Source of the DNA: a virus | Strand: one strand, 5' to 3' | IMG/VR virus record: IMGVR_UViG_3300025468_000004 | Location: 1 to 42,801 of that record | Length of the DNA stretch: 42,801 bases | Part shown: positions 8,441-13,899 of the stretch, piece after piece | Position numbering within the stretch: position 1 is the stretch's first letter | Layout of the letters: every line of letters begins with the position of its first letter | Made by a program: the position numbers and the translations under genes | Notes under the pieces: generated by a model | The model's database searches: none | The model's input: only the letters and a program-made list of their open reading frames with translations | Told to the model about the DNA's origin: nothing

Positions 8441-8683
8441 ATGGCAACATTTGTCATTAAACTAGAGGTAACCAAGTGGCATCTTGACTTTAACTTTAAA
8501 GATGAGATGAATCCAGAAGGTATGAGAGAATCATACTTCGAGGATGAGGTTGACTTACATGAGTTAACTATCGAAGCAGAGACTACAGCTCTTGCTATCG
8601 AGAAGGCACAGACCTTGTATAGTTGGAACGAACCTGACTTTGGGCAGGACGCTCTCGCTATTGATTGGCGCTGTACCTCGTAG
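8441..8683 (+). CDS. First early protein, unknown function
   Basis: An 80-residue acidic protein (MATFVIKLEVTKW...). I chose ATG 8441 because it follows GGAGG at a suitable distance; an upstream in-frame ATG at 8321 would translate through the repeat region and has no ribosome site. The sequence alternates beta strands at the N-terminus with a helix around residues 45-62 and resembles small 'Gp0.x'-type early proteins only in size and position. As the first gene read after entry it may be a host-takeover or anti-defence protein; this is inference from position. Confidence 0.75.
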   Translation: MATFVIKLEVTKWHLDFNFKDEMNPEGMRESYFEDEVDLHELTIEAETTALAIEKAQTLYSWNEPDFGQDALAIDWRCTS

Positions 8684-8697
8684 TATCAACATAACAT

Positions 8698-8724
8698 ATT
8701 AGACTTTCTAATAAAGAGTCTAAT
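8698..8724 (+). other. Stem-loop between the first two early genes
   Basis: ATTAGACT (8698-8705) pairs with AGTCTAAT (8717-8724). An alternative fold pairs ATTAGA (8698-8703) with TCTAAT (8707-8712) around a 3-nt loop. The same ATTAGA-NNN-TCTAAT hairpin recurs at 11051-11065. Short hairpins with 3-nt loops are what N4 virion RNA polymerase recognises as promoters, so this is a candidate of that type. Confidence 0.45.
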
Positions 8725-8729
8725 GCGAT

Positions 8730-8933
8730 ATGAAGAAGACAAAGCGTTTGTCTTTAAACACTCGATGCGCTATCGCATATTACGAGAATGAAGGTTACTC
8801 TGTATCCAGAGCTACTGACTCATACCTTGTGATGTACGATACTGATGCGTTTGAGTGGACAGATACTCCTCCTAAGTTCAGGAAATACCTGCACCAAGAG
8901 GACTTCACGTTCACTCTAGACCCAGAGTATTGA
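8730..8933 (+). CDS. Small early protein, unknown function
   Basis: A 67-residue protein with a basic N-terminus (MKKTKRLSLNTR) and an aromatic, acidic remainder. No strong Shine-Dalgarno precedes the ATG at 8730; the stem-loop at 8698-8724 ends five nucleotides upstream. No family, membrane segment or motif is recognised. Codon use and context look like a genuine early gene. Confidence 0.65.
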   Translation: MKKTKRLSLNTRCAIAYYENEGYSVSRATDSYLVMYDTDAFEWTDTPPKFRKYLHQEDFTFTLDPEY

Positions 8934-8958
8934 GTGGTTAAAGAGTCCGAAGTAACGA

Positions 8959-9003
8959 CCTCTCTGTTCTTACGGAGAGGAGGACGGCTATACTTGTTAT
9001 AGC
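8959..9003 (+). other. Two stem-loops in the leader of the 9081 gene
   Basis: CCTCTCTGT (8959-8967) pairs with ACGGAGAGG (8972-8980), a 9-bp stem with one G-U and a TCTT loop. GCTATA (8987-8992) pairs with TATAGC (8998-9003). A third weaker stem follows (AAGCATA with TATGTTT, about 9007-9030). They may be RNase III sites, 5' stabilisers or polymerase signals. Confidence 0.55.
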
Positions 9004-9080
9004 TTTAAGCATATTCAGTGAGTATGTTTAAAGGTATAACAACCAAGAAGTAATGATGCTTCACAACAACAGGAGGTCCT

Positions 9081-9320
9081 ATGGACAACCAAAGACTGGC
9101 GAGTTTACGCAAAGAGTTCCGTGTGCTCTTAAATAAGCACGACAGCGATCAATTCCGTTTCATAGTTGAAATGTTGTATCACTCAGAAGAGTTACCAGAG
9201 AGCAACTATGAGGGAGAGTTGTGGAAGGCTTCAGTAGCTGCAGTAGACATTCTCTACGAAGTTGATGCAGACCTAGAGGATGTCTATGCTTGGAGGATGA
9301 AATCTCCTAAGTTACGGTAA
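9081..9320 (+). CDS. Small early protein, unknown function
   Basis: A 79-residue, predicted all-helical protein (MDNQRLASLRKEFRVLLNKH). It starts behind a strong AGGAGG site and is preceded by about 145 nt of untranslated leader with three stem-loops. Acidic patch in the C-terminal half (LYEVDADLEDVY). No recognised family. Confidence 0.7.
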   Translation: MDNQRLASLRKEFRVLLNKHDSDQFRFIVEMLYHSEELPESNYEGELWKASVAAVDILYEVDADLEDVYAWRMKSPKLR

Positions 9321-9338
9321 ACCCTAGGGAGGTCAGAG

Positions 9339-9491
9339 ATGACTTCTGGAGAACACAAGCAATTTAATTACAACCTATTAGGGCTTCTTCTTGAGGTTCT
9401 AATGAGGAGTAATTTTGCTTCAAATATAGGAGAACAATATGTTCTATCATGTAACGTACAAACTGATCGACAGTATAACCGATACAAGTAA
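9339..9491 (+). CDS. Possible 50-residue early peptide
   Basis: ATG 9339 follows a strong GGGAGG site with good spacing and opens a 50-residue frame (MTSGEHKQFNYNLLGLLLEV...), with a short hydrophobic helix near residues 13-22. It overlaps the next gene's start by 53 nt in another frame, and its coding region contains the stem-loop at 9357-9420. It may be a real leader peptide or an accidental frame; evidence is only the ribosome site and length. Confidence 0.3.
   Translation: MTSGEHKQFNYNLLGLLLEVLMRSNFASNIGEQYVLSCNVQTDRQYNRYK
9357..9420 (+). other. Long bulged stem-loop before the 9439 gene
   Basis: AAGCAA (9357-9362) and AATTAC (9366-9371) pair with GTAATT (9409-9414) and TTGCTT (9415-9420), a 12-bp stem with a TTT bulge. 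Inside, ACCTATTAG-type and CTAATGAGG-type segments (about 9372-9407) can pair further. The stem ends 10-15 nt before the Shine-Dalgarno of the next gene. Confidence 0.5.
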
Positions 9492-9630
9492 CTTCAATCT
9501 AGTTGGTATTACTGCTGACAGTATGGTTGAGGCTGAAGCTAATGTTGAAGGTATCATTAAGAGCATTAGTACTTCATTTAACTATGATACCATTGAGATC
9601 GTTGAGATCAAGGAGGAACGTAATGTTTGA
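9439..9630 (+). CDS. Small early protein, unknown function
   Basis: A 63-residue protein (MFYHVTYKLIDSI...) starting behind AGGAG. The pattern of strand, helix (MVEAEANVEGIIKSI) and strand (DTIEIVEIKEE) suggests a small alpha/beta fold. It overlaps the next gene by 8 nt, so the two are probably translated together. No family recognised. Confidence 0.7.
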   Translation: MFYHVTYKLIDSITDTSNFNLVGITADSMVEAEANVEGIIKSISTSFNYDTIEIVEIKEERNV

Positions 9631-9820
9631 TATCATTACAGTATTACTGGGATTACTATTAGTAGTCTCAGCGTATGGGGTGTATCTTCTCTATCGAGGT
9701 TATGTATTACTAGACCAAGATGAGAAGACCACAGTTGCTATAGTAGGTACATTAATATTAGTATGCCTATTCGCTGTAAGCTACATTAATACTAATCCAT
9801 ATTTATTCGTAGCTGGATAA
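9623..9820 (+). CDS. Small membrane protein with two transmembrane helices
   Basis: A 65-residue protein starting at ATG 9623 behind AGGAGG, overlapping the previous gene by 8 nt. Two hydrophobic segments are clear: residues about 6-24 (LLGLLLVVSAYGVYLLY) and about 38-56 (VAIVGTLILVCLFAVSYI), joined by a short charged loop (LDQDEK). It would sit in the inner membrane early in infection. Superinfection exclusion or membrane protection are possible roles, but nothing in the sequence proves them. Confidence 0.72.
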   Translation: MFDIITVLLGLLLVVSAYGVYLLYRGYVLLDQDEKTTVAIVGTLILVCLFAVSYINTNPYLFVAG

Positions 9821-9827
9821 CAGGTGA

Positions 9828-9849
9828 GTGCTATACCTTTAAATAGCAC
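9828..9849 (+). other. Perfect 7-bp stem-loop
   Basis: GTGCTAT (9828-9834) pairs with ATAGCAC (9843-9849) around an 8-nt loop, just before the Shine-Dalgarno of the repeat-encoded gene at 9870. It follows the pattern of a stem-loop upstream of most genes in this block. Confidence 0.5.
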
Positions 9850-9869
9850 ATCTGAGTCGGGAGGATAAA

Positions 9870-10016
9870 ATGACCAGAGCAAGTAGCAGTAAACACACTG
9901 CAAATAGTAATAAGCACTCTGCAAAGAGTGAATCGCACATAGCAAGCGATACTGAGTGTTCCTCAGATAGCGCTGAGCATATTGCGCACAGCACAGAATT
10001 CACTGCACGCTGCTGA
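9870..10016 (+). CDS. 48-residue heptad-repeat peptide encoded by a 21-bp repeat array
   Basis: ATG 9870 follows GGGAGG with ideal spacing and opens a 48-residue frame. From residue 4 the peptide consists of seven-residue units of the form A-x-S-x-x-H-x (for example ASSSKHT, ANSNKHS, AKSESHI), the direct translation of the 21-bp DNA repeat. It is rich in Ser and His and has no hydrophobic core, so if translated it is likely disordered or metal/nucleic-acid binding. No family recognised. The strong ribosome site argues for real expression; the repeat may instead act as DNA. Confidence 0.5.
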   Translation: MTRASSSKHTANSNKHSAKSESHIASDTECSSDSAEHIAHSTEFTARC

Positions 10017-10046
10017 CAACACACTGTTCACAGCACGCAGTAAATA
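9879..10046. repeat. Array A: eight degenerate 21-bp tandem repeats
   Basis: Starting at 9879 the sequence falls into eight units of exactly 21 bp, most beginning GCA and carrying an AG near position 7 and CAC near position 16. The approximate consensus is GCAAATAGTACTAAGCACACT. The first six units are inside the 9870 frame, the last two extend past its stop. The 21-bp period equals two helical turns of DNA. A related array lies at 10658-10804. Confidence 0.75.
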
Positions 10047-10059
10047 ACAGGTCTTTCAC

Positions 10060-10089
10060 GATACGCCTGGCACATGAGTGCAAAGTATC
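10060..10089 (+). other. Nested stem-loop before the 10113 gene
   Basis: GATAC (10060-10064) pairs with GTATC (10085-10089), enclosing GCAC (10070-10073) paired with GTGC (10078-10081). It precedes the AAAGGAG site of the next gene. Confidence 0.4.
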
Positions 10090-10112
10090 ATAATCTCTAA
10101 AGGAGAACTAAT

Positions 10113-10520
10113 ATGTCAACAACATATAAAATGCCGACATTCGGCGAAATCAGCAACATCTTTTCATCTAACAAAGATGATAAGGAAGTCAACGTATACA
10201 ACACTGTTACTTGGTATAACCAAGGCAAGACGTATAGGAACGCTTTCCAAATCACTGAGTTTACCCCGGAAGGTGAAGGATGTTCTATGCTTGTAATAGA
10301 GCAACGACCATCAACTAACCCAAATGAAGATAGCTTTCAAGTCTACTTCAATGGTGAGTTGCAGCGTGAGAACTTCAAGAAAGATGTTCACAAAGCAATG
10401 ATGGACTATATGTACAAACAATACATAGAGACTAATCTGCCTGCTGAAGGGGTTGTTGAAGACTTCAGAGAAGTAACTATGGACGCTTCTGAAGTGCCGA
10501 ACACTAATCCGTTCGCATAA
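10113..10520 (+). CDS. Early protein, unknown function
   Basis: A 135-residue protein behind AAAGGAG. It reads as a compact alpha/beta protein: a beta-rich middle (VTWYNQGKTYRNAFQITEF, then CSMLVIEQR and SFQVYFNGE) followed by a helix (HKAMMDYMYKQYIE). The asparagine/proline-rich C-terminus (VPNTNPFA) is probably flexible. It is the last gene before an intrinsic terminator and the 0.9-kb non-coding stretch, so it closes the first early transcription unit. No family recognised. Confidence 0.75.
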   Translation: MSTTYKMPTFGEISNIFSSNKDDKEVNVYNTVTWYNQGKTYRNAFQITEFTPEGEGCSMLVIEQRPSTNPNEDSFQVYFNGELQRENFKKDVHKAMMDYMYKQYIETNLPAEGVVEDFREVTMDASEVPNTNPFA

Positions 10521-10534
10521 GTCTAGCTAAGATT

Positions 10535-10560
10535 CCAGTCCTTCGGGGCTGGGTCTTTTC
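10535..10560 (+). terminator. Intrinsic terminator with UUCG loop
   Basis: CCAGTCC (10535-10541) pairs with GGGCTGG (10546-10552), a 7-bp stem with one G-U around a TTCG tetraloop, followed by GTCTTTTC. A classical rightward rho-independent terminator, ending the 8441-10520 unit. The reverse strand lacks a U-tract. Confidence 0.85.
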
Positions 10561-10648
10561 TAAGTGCACTTTCACGAGTGTATTTAGAAAAGAAGGAGAT
10601 GGTACGCAGCCGTATGAAAAGAGCGTACGACAACCGGGGGCAGACGAG

Positions 10649-10735
10649 ATGTCTATAACTAGCAGTATCCTGCATGAGGCAGGTAGCAAGGGAGACTCTG
10701 CAAGTAGTACGAAACACGCCGCAGTGAGCACGTAG
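10649..10735 (+). CDS. Possible 28-residue peptide from repeat array B
   Basis: ATG 10649 opens a 28-residue frame whose units keep the same phase to the 21-bp repeat as the 9870 gene (AGSKGDS, ASSTKHA, then AVST and stop). There is no good Shine-Dalgarno. It may be the remnant of a gene like the one at 9870; coding status is doubtful. Confidence 0.25.
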   Translation: MSITSSILHEAGSKGDSASSTKHAAVST

Positions 10736-10804
10736 TGGACAATACGGCGCACGTAGCAGGTGGCACACAGGGCATGGCACGCTGTACGGAGCCCGTAAGA
10801 CGCC
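10658..10804. repeat. Array B: seven degenerate 21-bp repeats
   Basis: Units of 21 bp start at 10658, 10679, 10700, 10721, 10742, 10763 and 10784. The unit at 10700-10720 matches the first unit of array A at 16 of 21 positions; units from 10721 on are more degenerate. This stretch is visibly more GC-rich than its surroundings. Confidence 0.6.
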
Positions 10805-10877
10805 TTTAATCGAATCTTTATGGAAAACTGATGGGTTAGTCAAGGCCTCGCGCGTATAGAGTCTTTACGGGACTGTG

Positions 10878-10886
10878 TGTTATGAT
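10878..10886 (+). promoter_or_regulatory. Extended -10-like promoter element
   Basis: TGTTATGAT (TG at 10878, TATGAT at 10881-10886) fits the extended -10 form of sigma-70 promoters. No good -35 is present. An imperfect inverted repeat (CCCGTAAGAC near 10789-10798 with GTCTTTACGGG at 10861-10871) lies upstream. It would start a transcript into the structured interval and the 11442 gene block. Confidence 0.4.
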
Positions 10887-10992
10887 AGTAACCTGAATGA
10901 TTTAGAGAGTAAGGGTGTTAACTGAGCTTATGTCAGACATTTGACAAGACGTGGTCTCCACTTTAAATAGGTTAAAAGTATCTATCAAATAC

Positions 10993-11110
10993 TTCAAGTA
11001 ACTGAACGAGCCATTACAATCCTCTCGGGTCGTAACTTCCCTGTCCTGTTATTAGATAGTCTAATCGAGTATCCATGGGTCACTTAGTGAAGTTCATCCA
11101 GTTACTTGAA
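10993..11110. other. 12-bp inverted repeat enclosing nested hairpins (possible structured RNA)
   Basis: TTCAAGTAACTG (10993-11004) is perfectly complementary to CAGTTACTTGAA (11099-11110). Inside lie ATTAGA-TAG-TCTAAT (11051-11065) and TCAC-TTA-GTGA (near 11080-11091). A further stem, AGAGCG (11160-11165) with CGCTCT (11174-11179), follows. No reading frame of note runs through it. Confidence 0.5.
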
Positions 11111-11275
11111 ACATCTGATCTTACCGTCTCTTACCTATACTTGCGTTCTTGCAGTGCTTAGAGCGAGTAGTTACGCTCTTGCTTAGTCGGGCCTGCGGAT
11201 CATCTCAAATTGGAGCCCATCCCAATCGTCATAGATTATTCTTGTGTAATTATCGCAACATAATCAACACTCAAA

Positions 11276-11315
11276 AGAAAAAATTATTTTTTCTCTATAA
11301 GGAGCTCTTAGGATT
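11276..11315 (-). promoter_or_regulatory. Leftward T7-like promoter for the phage RNA polymerase
   Basis: Positions 11315-11293 read on the minus strand are identical over 23 bp to the rightward site at 24070-24092. The core CTCCTTATAGAG resembles the T7 class promoter core, with TATA followed by G at 11295 as likely +1. The first transcribed bases form a near-perfect palindrome (AGAAAAAAT at 11276-11284 with ATTTTTTCT at 11286-11294). It points toward the late genes at 8165 and is antisense to the early block. Confidence 0.7.
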
Positions 11316-11441
11316 CTGCCTAGTCGTGTATGCTCTACAGACGATCTTAATAATTTATTAATATGTGCTTAAATACAGTTCATATTAATAAGCAATTAAG
11401 CTTAGCATTGACAATAAAGTCAAACAACCTGGAGTACAAAA

Positions 11442-11699
11442 ATGAAAGGAGATTACACCTTAAATCAACTAAAGGATTTCATAACTAAACATGATCTCAC
11501 ATACGCCTACAGTGACGACAACATAGCATATCGACGAGGCTCAATGACATACAAATTAATTACCGATAGTATCGCGAAATTTGATCTTCGTACAAGTCAT
11601 GGTAAAGAAGCAAAAGCTATCTTAATAGATCATTGGAACAACAAAGTAGAACAAGAACTAATAGAAGATGCATGGCATCAATTCAAATGGGAGGAATAA
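11442..11699 (+). CDS. Small early protein, unknown function
   Basis: An 85-residue charged protein, first gene of the long rightward cluster, starting behind GGAG. A small stem (TTGAC/GTCAA, about 11407-11422) lies just upstream. The sequence looks alpha/beta with a C-terminal amphipathic helix (VEQELIEDAWHQFKWEE). No family recognised. It abuts the next gene with one nucleotide between stop and start. Confidence 0.7.
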   Translation: MKGDYTLNQLKDFITKHDLTYAYSDDNIAYRRGSMTYKLITDSIAKFDLRTSHGKEAKAILIDHWNNKVEQELIEDAWHQFKWEE

Positions 11700-11700
11700 C

Positions 11701-12000
11701 ATGAATACAGAAGAAAAGAAAGCAATCTTAGAAAACAAACACACGAAAGGGAAACCTTACTGTAACGCAATAGATGAAGATATCAACGATTCATCTAATT
11801 GGGAGAACACTATGCCCGCAAGTGGCTATCGCTTTTATACAAAGGAGGAAACAGGAAAAGTAGAAGTATATTACGAAGATTACTTCGCTTGCTATGATGG
11901 GTGGGACTCGAGCACTTATGATAGTGGAATATACGCAAATATGAAAGAAGCTGTCGATACAATATGGCAAGACGAGCACAACAGAATGTACACAGCATAA
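11701..12000 (+). CDS. Small early protein, unknown function
   Basis: A 99-residue acidic protein. I place the start at ATG 11701, just behind GGGAGGAATAAC; an in-frame ATG at 11668 lies inside the upstream gene and has no ribosome site. Aromatic-rich middle (YRFYTKEE, YYEDYFACYDGW) and a C-terminal helix. No family recognised. Its stop codon forms part of the next ribosome binding site (TAAGGAG). Confidence 0.7.
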   Translation: MNTEEKKAILENKHTKGKPYCNAIDEDINDSSNWENTMPASGYRFYTKEETGKVEVYYEDYFACYDGWDSSTYDSGIYANMKEAVDTIWQDEHNRMYTA

Positions 12001-12057
12001 GGAGAAATAATATGAAATGCTTAAACAAAATAAGGAGAAATAATATGAAAATGCTTA
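11997..12057 (+). repeat. Tandem duplication of a ribosome site and start codon
   Basis: A 21-nt segment containing AAGGAGAAATAATATG is present at 11997-12017 and again at 12030-12050, 33 bp apart, each followed by TGCTTA (with one added A in the second). Both start codons are in frame. Confidence 0.85.
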
Positions 12058-12239
12058 GCCTTACATTACAGGGTTCAGGGAAAAGATTAACTATTGTCAT
12101 TAATGGAACTATCGGCATTGCAGAGAGCACTGAGAAAGGTCACACAACTATTACTGATGGAACTCACAACAATGGAGGATGGGAAGTTAAAGAGTCATAC
12201 GAAGAAATCATAACACAGCTTGAAAAGCTATCACTGTAA
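12045..12239 (+). CDS. Small early protein with duplicated start region
   Basis: A 64-residue protein when started at ATG 12045 (MKMLSLTLQGSGKRL...). An identical ribosome site and in-frame ATG 33 bp upstream (12012) would add an 11-residue extension that is merely the translation of the duplicated ribosome site, so 12045 is probably the ancestral start. The body is beta-rich (LTIVINGTIGIA, TTITDGT) and ends in an amphipathic helix. No family recognised. Confidence 0.68.
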   Translation: MKMLSLTLQGSGKRLTIVINGTIGIAESTEKGHTTITDGTHNNGGWEVKESYEEIITQLEKLSL

Positions 12240-12272
12240 CAATTTATATATAACAAGAAGAGGAAAATAAAA

Positions 12273-12539
12273 ATGTTAGATAATCTAATAGCAACAAAAG
12301 AAGTTTTAGGTGGTATGCAATTAATCTATAAATTTGATAATGGTTATGGTGCAAGCCTAATCAGTCATAAAGGCAGCTACGGAGGTGATGTAGGCCTATG
12401 GGAACTAGTTATCTTAGATAAGACTGGTGAACTATACTACGAATCAGATATCACCAACAAAGATGTAATAGGACATCTAACCAGCGATAAAGCAATGGAA
12501 CTATTAAAACAAATATCAGAGATGAAGGAGGATAACTAA
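12273..12539 (+). CDS. Small early protein, unknown function
   Basis: An 88-residue protein with beta-strand-rich middle (GMQLIYKFDNGYGASLISHKG) and a C-terminal helix ending in acidic residues. It starts behind AAGAGG. The first codons contain the palindrome TTAGATAATCTAA (12276-12288). No family recognised. It is followed by a 70-nt gap with a promoter-like sequence. Confidence 0.7.
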   Translation: MLDNLIATKEVLGGMQLIYKFDNGYGASLISHKGSYGGDVGLWELVILDKTGELYYESDITNKDVIGHLTSDKAMELLKQISEMKEDN

Positions 12540-12560
12540 AATAATAACTAAAACAAGCTG

Positions 12561-12587
12561 TATATTGGTCAATATATAGTGTATAAT
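12561..12587 (+). promoter_or_regulatory. Promoter-like TATAAT with an overlapping palindrome
   Basis: TATATTG (12561-12567) and CAATATA (12570-12576) form a 16-bp palindrome with a 2-bp centre, immediately followed by GTGTATAATA, which holds a perfect -10 TATAAT (12582-12587). No good -35. The AGTGTATAATA motif recurs at 20644-20654. The palindrome could be an operator. Confidence 0.45.
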
Positions 12588-12610
12588 AAACCCTACTTTA
12601 GGAGAGTAAC

Positions 12611-12922
12611 ATGTCATACGATGTTTATATCGGGAAGCATTCCCACAACTACACCAGCAATATGTCTGGTCTTTTTAATGAAATAATCCACGACGAAGAT
12701 AACGAATTCAATGAAGGGTTGCACGTTCTTCATGGATTAAATGGTTGCCAAGCTTTACCTATTCTAAAAGAAGCTTTACAACAGGCTCATTATCACGATC
12801 ATATCGAAGAATTTGATCCAACAAATGGCTGGGGTACAGCACAAGGAGGATTAATGTTCTTAGCAAGAATAGCAATCGACTGTGCTATGAACCCATACGA
12901 AACAATTAAAGTACATTACTAA
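12611..12922 (+). CDS. Conserved phage protein of the MSYDVYIG type
   Basis: A 103-residue protein behind AGGAG. The pattern MSYDVYIG...NYTSNM...GLNGCQALPILKEAL...DPTNGWGTAQGGLMFLARI...CAMNP is a recurring family of small phage and actinobacterial proteins that I recognise by sequence but that has no assigned function to my knowledge. It is probably a small globular alpha/beta protein. It stands directly downstream of the promoter-like site at 12561-12587. Confidence 0.75.
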   Translation: MSYDVYIGKHSHNYTSNMSGLFNEIIHDEDNEFNEGLHVLHGLNGCQALPILKEALQQAHYHDHIEEFDPTNGWGTAQGGLMFLARIAIDCAMNPYETIKVHY

Positions 12923-12938
12923 TAAAAGGAGAAATAAC

Positions 12939-13175
12939 ATGGACAAATTCAAGTTTATTAAAACTACAGAAAAGCACAATTATTACGAAGGCAAATTACA
13001 AATAGGAGCGAAAATACCTGAAGATATACTAATCTCTCTTAAAGAGGGGAGAGCTTTTGCTAAAAAGCTAGGGTGGAAAGTTCCTTCTCTTACTAGCATA
13101 ATAGAAAAAGCAATACGCGAAACTATCAAAGAAATAGAAGACTTACGCAACATGCAATCAATAAAGGAGAAATAA
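12939..13175 (+). CDS. Small protein, possible ribbon-helix-helix regulator
   Basis: A 78-residue basic protein behind AAGGAG. A predicted strand (KLQIGAKIPED) followed by two helices (ILISLKEGRAFAKKLG and SLTSIIEKAIRETIKEIEDL) is the order of a ribbon-helix-helix DNA-binding domain. The assignment rests on predicted pattern only. If correct, it may act on the operator-like palindromes in this region. Confidence 0.6.
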   Translation: MDKFKFIKTTEKHNYYEGKLQIGAKIPEDILISLKEGRAFAKKLGWKVPSLTSIIEKAIRETIKEIEDLRNMQSIKEK

Positions 13176-13176
13176 A

Positions 13177-13521
13177 ATGTTAAATATAAGCCCAACTGAA
13201 TTTACGATCACTCGTATGAAACATTACCCAGAGAATACAAATGGTAATGGAAAGAAAGAAATGCTATACCTATGGCTAAATCACGCTCAAGTCAATAAGA
13301 AAAGTAACATCACTTACACAAGCGAGTATGTAGTTGCTTGCTTTGGTATGGCATGTGCAAAGATTAGAGAATACTATCAGGAGAAAGATAAGATCACGCC
13401 TAAGATAGTAGTAACCTCTAAATGGGACAGCAAACTAAACAGAAATGCTGTGTACTTAAACTCAAGCTATCCGCCTGCTGAGAATACTGGTACAAAGAAA
13501 GGTAACGTTTTTAACGATTAA
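13177..13521 (+). CDS. Early protein, unknown function
   Basis: A 114-residue basic protein starting one nucleotide after the previous stop, behind AAGGAG. It looks beta-rich (EMLYLWLNHAQV, ITPKIVVTSKWDS) with a disordered Gly/Lys-rich tail. No family recognised. Confidence 0.68.
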   Translation: MLNISPTEFTITRMKHYPENTNGNGKKEMLYLWLNHAQVNKKSNITYTSEYVVACFGMACAKIREYYQEKDKITPKIVVTSKWDSKLNRNAVYLNSSYPPAENTGTKKGNVFND

Positions 13522-13532
13522 AGGAGAATAAC

Positions 13533-13898
13533 ATGGAAAACGCAATAATGCAAAACGAAGCTATCCAATGGTATAGTAAAAGAGGTATCCCAGCGTTCGT
13601 AGATGATGCTGGTGAGGTTTATATTACAACCAATGGAGAAGATATCTATCTAGCTGTATCAGAGGTAGATTACAGAGGTAATATGTTCTTAGATGAGGAG
13701 AAGAACTCATTATCTAGCCAACTTGGTTACATGGTTGAACATCTTAGAGAGCAAGCTTACAGCGAATCACATATTCAAGGGATCATAAAAGGTGACTATG
13801 ACTACATCAGCAAAGGTGTTGTTCATAAGCATAACGAGCTGCGTCGCTTAATGTATGAGATCAACTCATTGTCTAACGATACTAACTGGGAGAATTAA
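13533..13898 (+). CDS. Early protein, unknown function
   Basis: A 121-residue acidic protein behind AAGGAG. N-terminal alpha/beta part (IQWYSKRGIPAFVDDAGEVYITT) followed by helices (SSQLGYMVEHLREQAY, HNELRRLMYEINSL). No family recognised. It abuts the next gene. Confidence 0.68.
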   Translation: MENAIMQNEAIQWYSKRGIPAFVDDAGEVYITTNGEDIYLAVSEVDYRGNMFLDEEKNSLSSQLGYMVEHLREQAYSESHIQGIIKGDYDYISKGVVHKHNELRRLMYEINSLSNDTNWEN

Positions 13899-13899
13899 G

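Larger units (their letters stand above)
10521..11441. other. 920-nt interval without a convincing gene, rich in structure
   Basis: Contents in order: intrinsic terminator (10535-10560), a GC-rich stretch with array B (10658-10804) and one tiny frame, an extended -10-like site (10878-10886), a 12-bp inverted repeat spanning 10993-11110 with nested hairpins, a 6-bp hairpin at 11160-11179, and a leftward phage-promoter-like sequence at 11315-11293 followed by an A/T palindrome. No tRNA fold is seen. Part of it could encode a non-coding RNA. Confidence 0.65.

Noticed and set aside
9839-10024. Leftward Cys/Leu-rich reading frame opposite the first repeat array
   Set aside because: It is open only because the 21-bp period keeps stops out of phase. 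It has no ribosome site, and the plus-strand frame with GGGAGG fits better.
9879-10804. CRISPR array
   Set aside because: The 21-bp units are contiguous and degenerate with no spacers, and no cas genes are near.
10523-10843. Leftward Cys/Arg-rich frame opposite the second repeat array
   Set aside because: Same explanation as for the first array; no ribosome site, and it overlaps a terminator.
11120-11230. tRNA gene
   Set aside because: A hairpin (11160-11179) is present, but no acceptor stem, T-loop motif or CCA-type geometry can be drawn.
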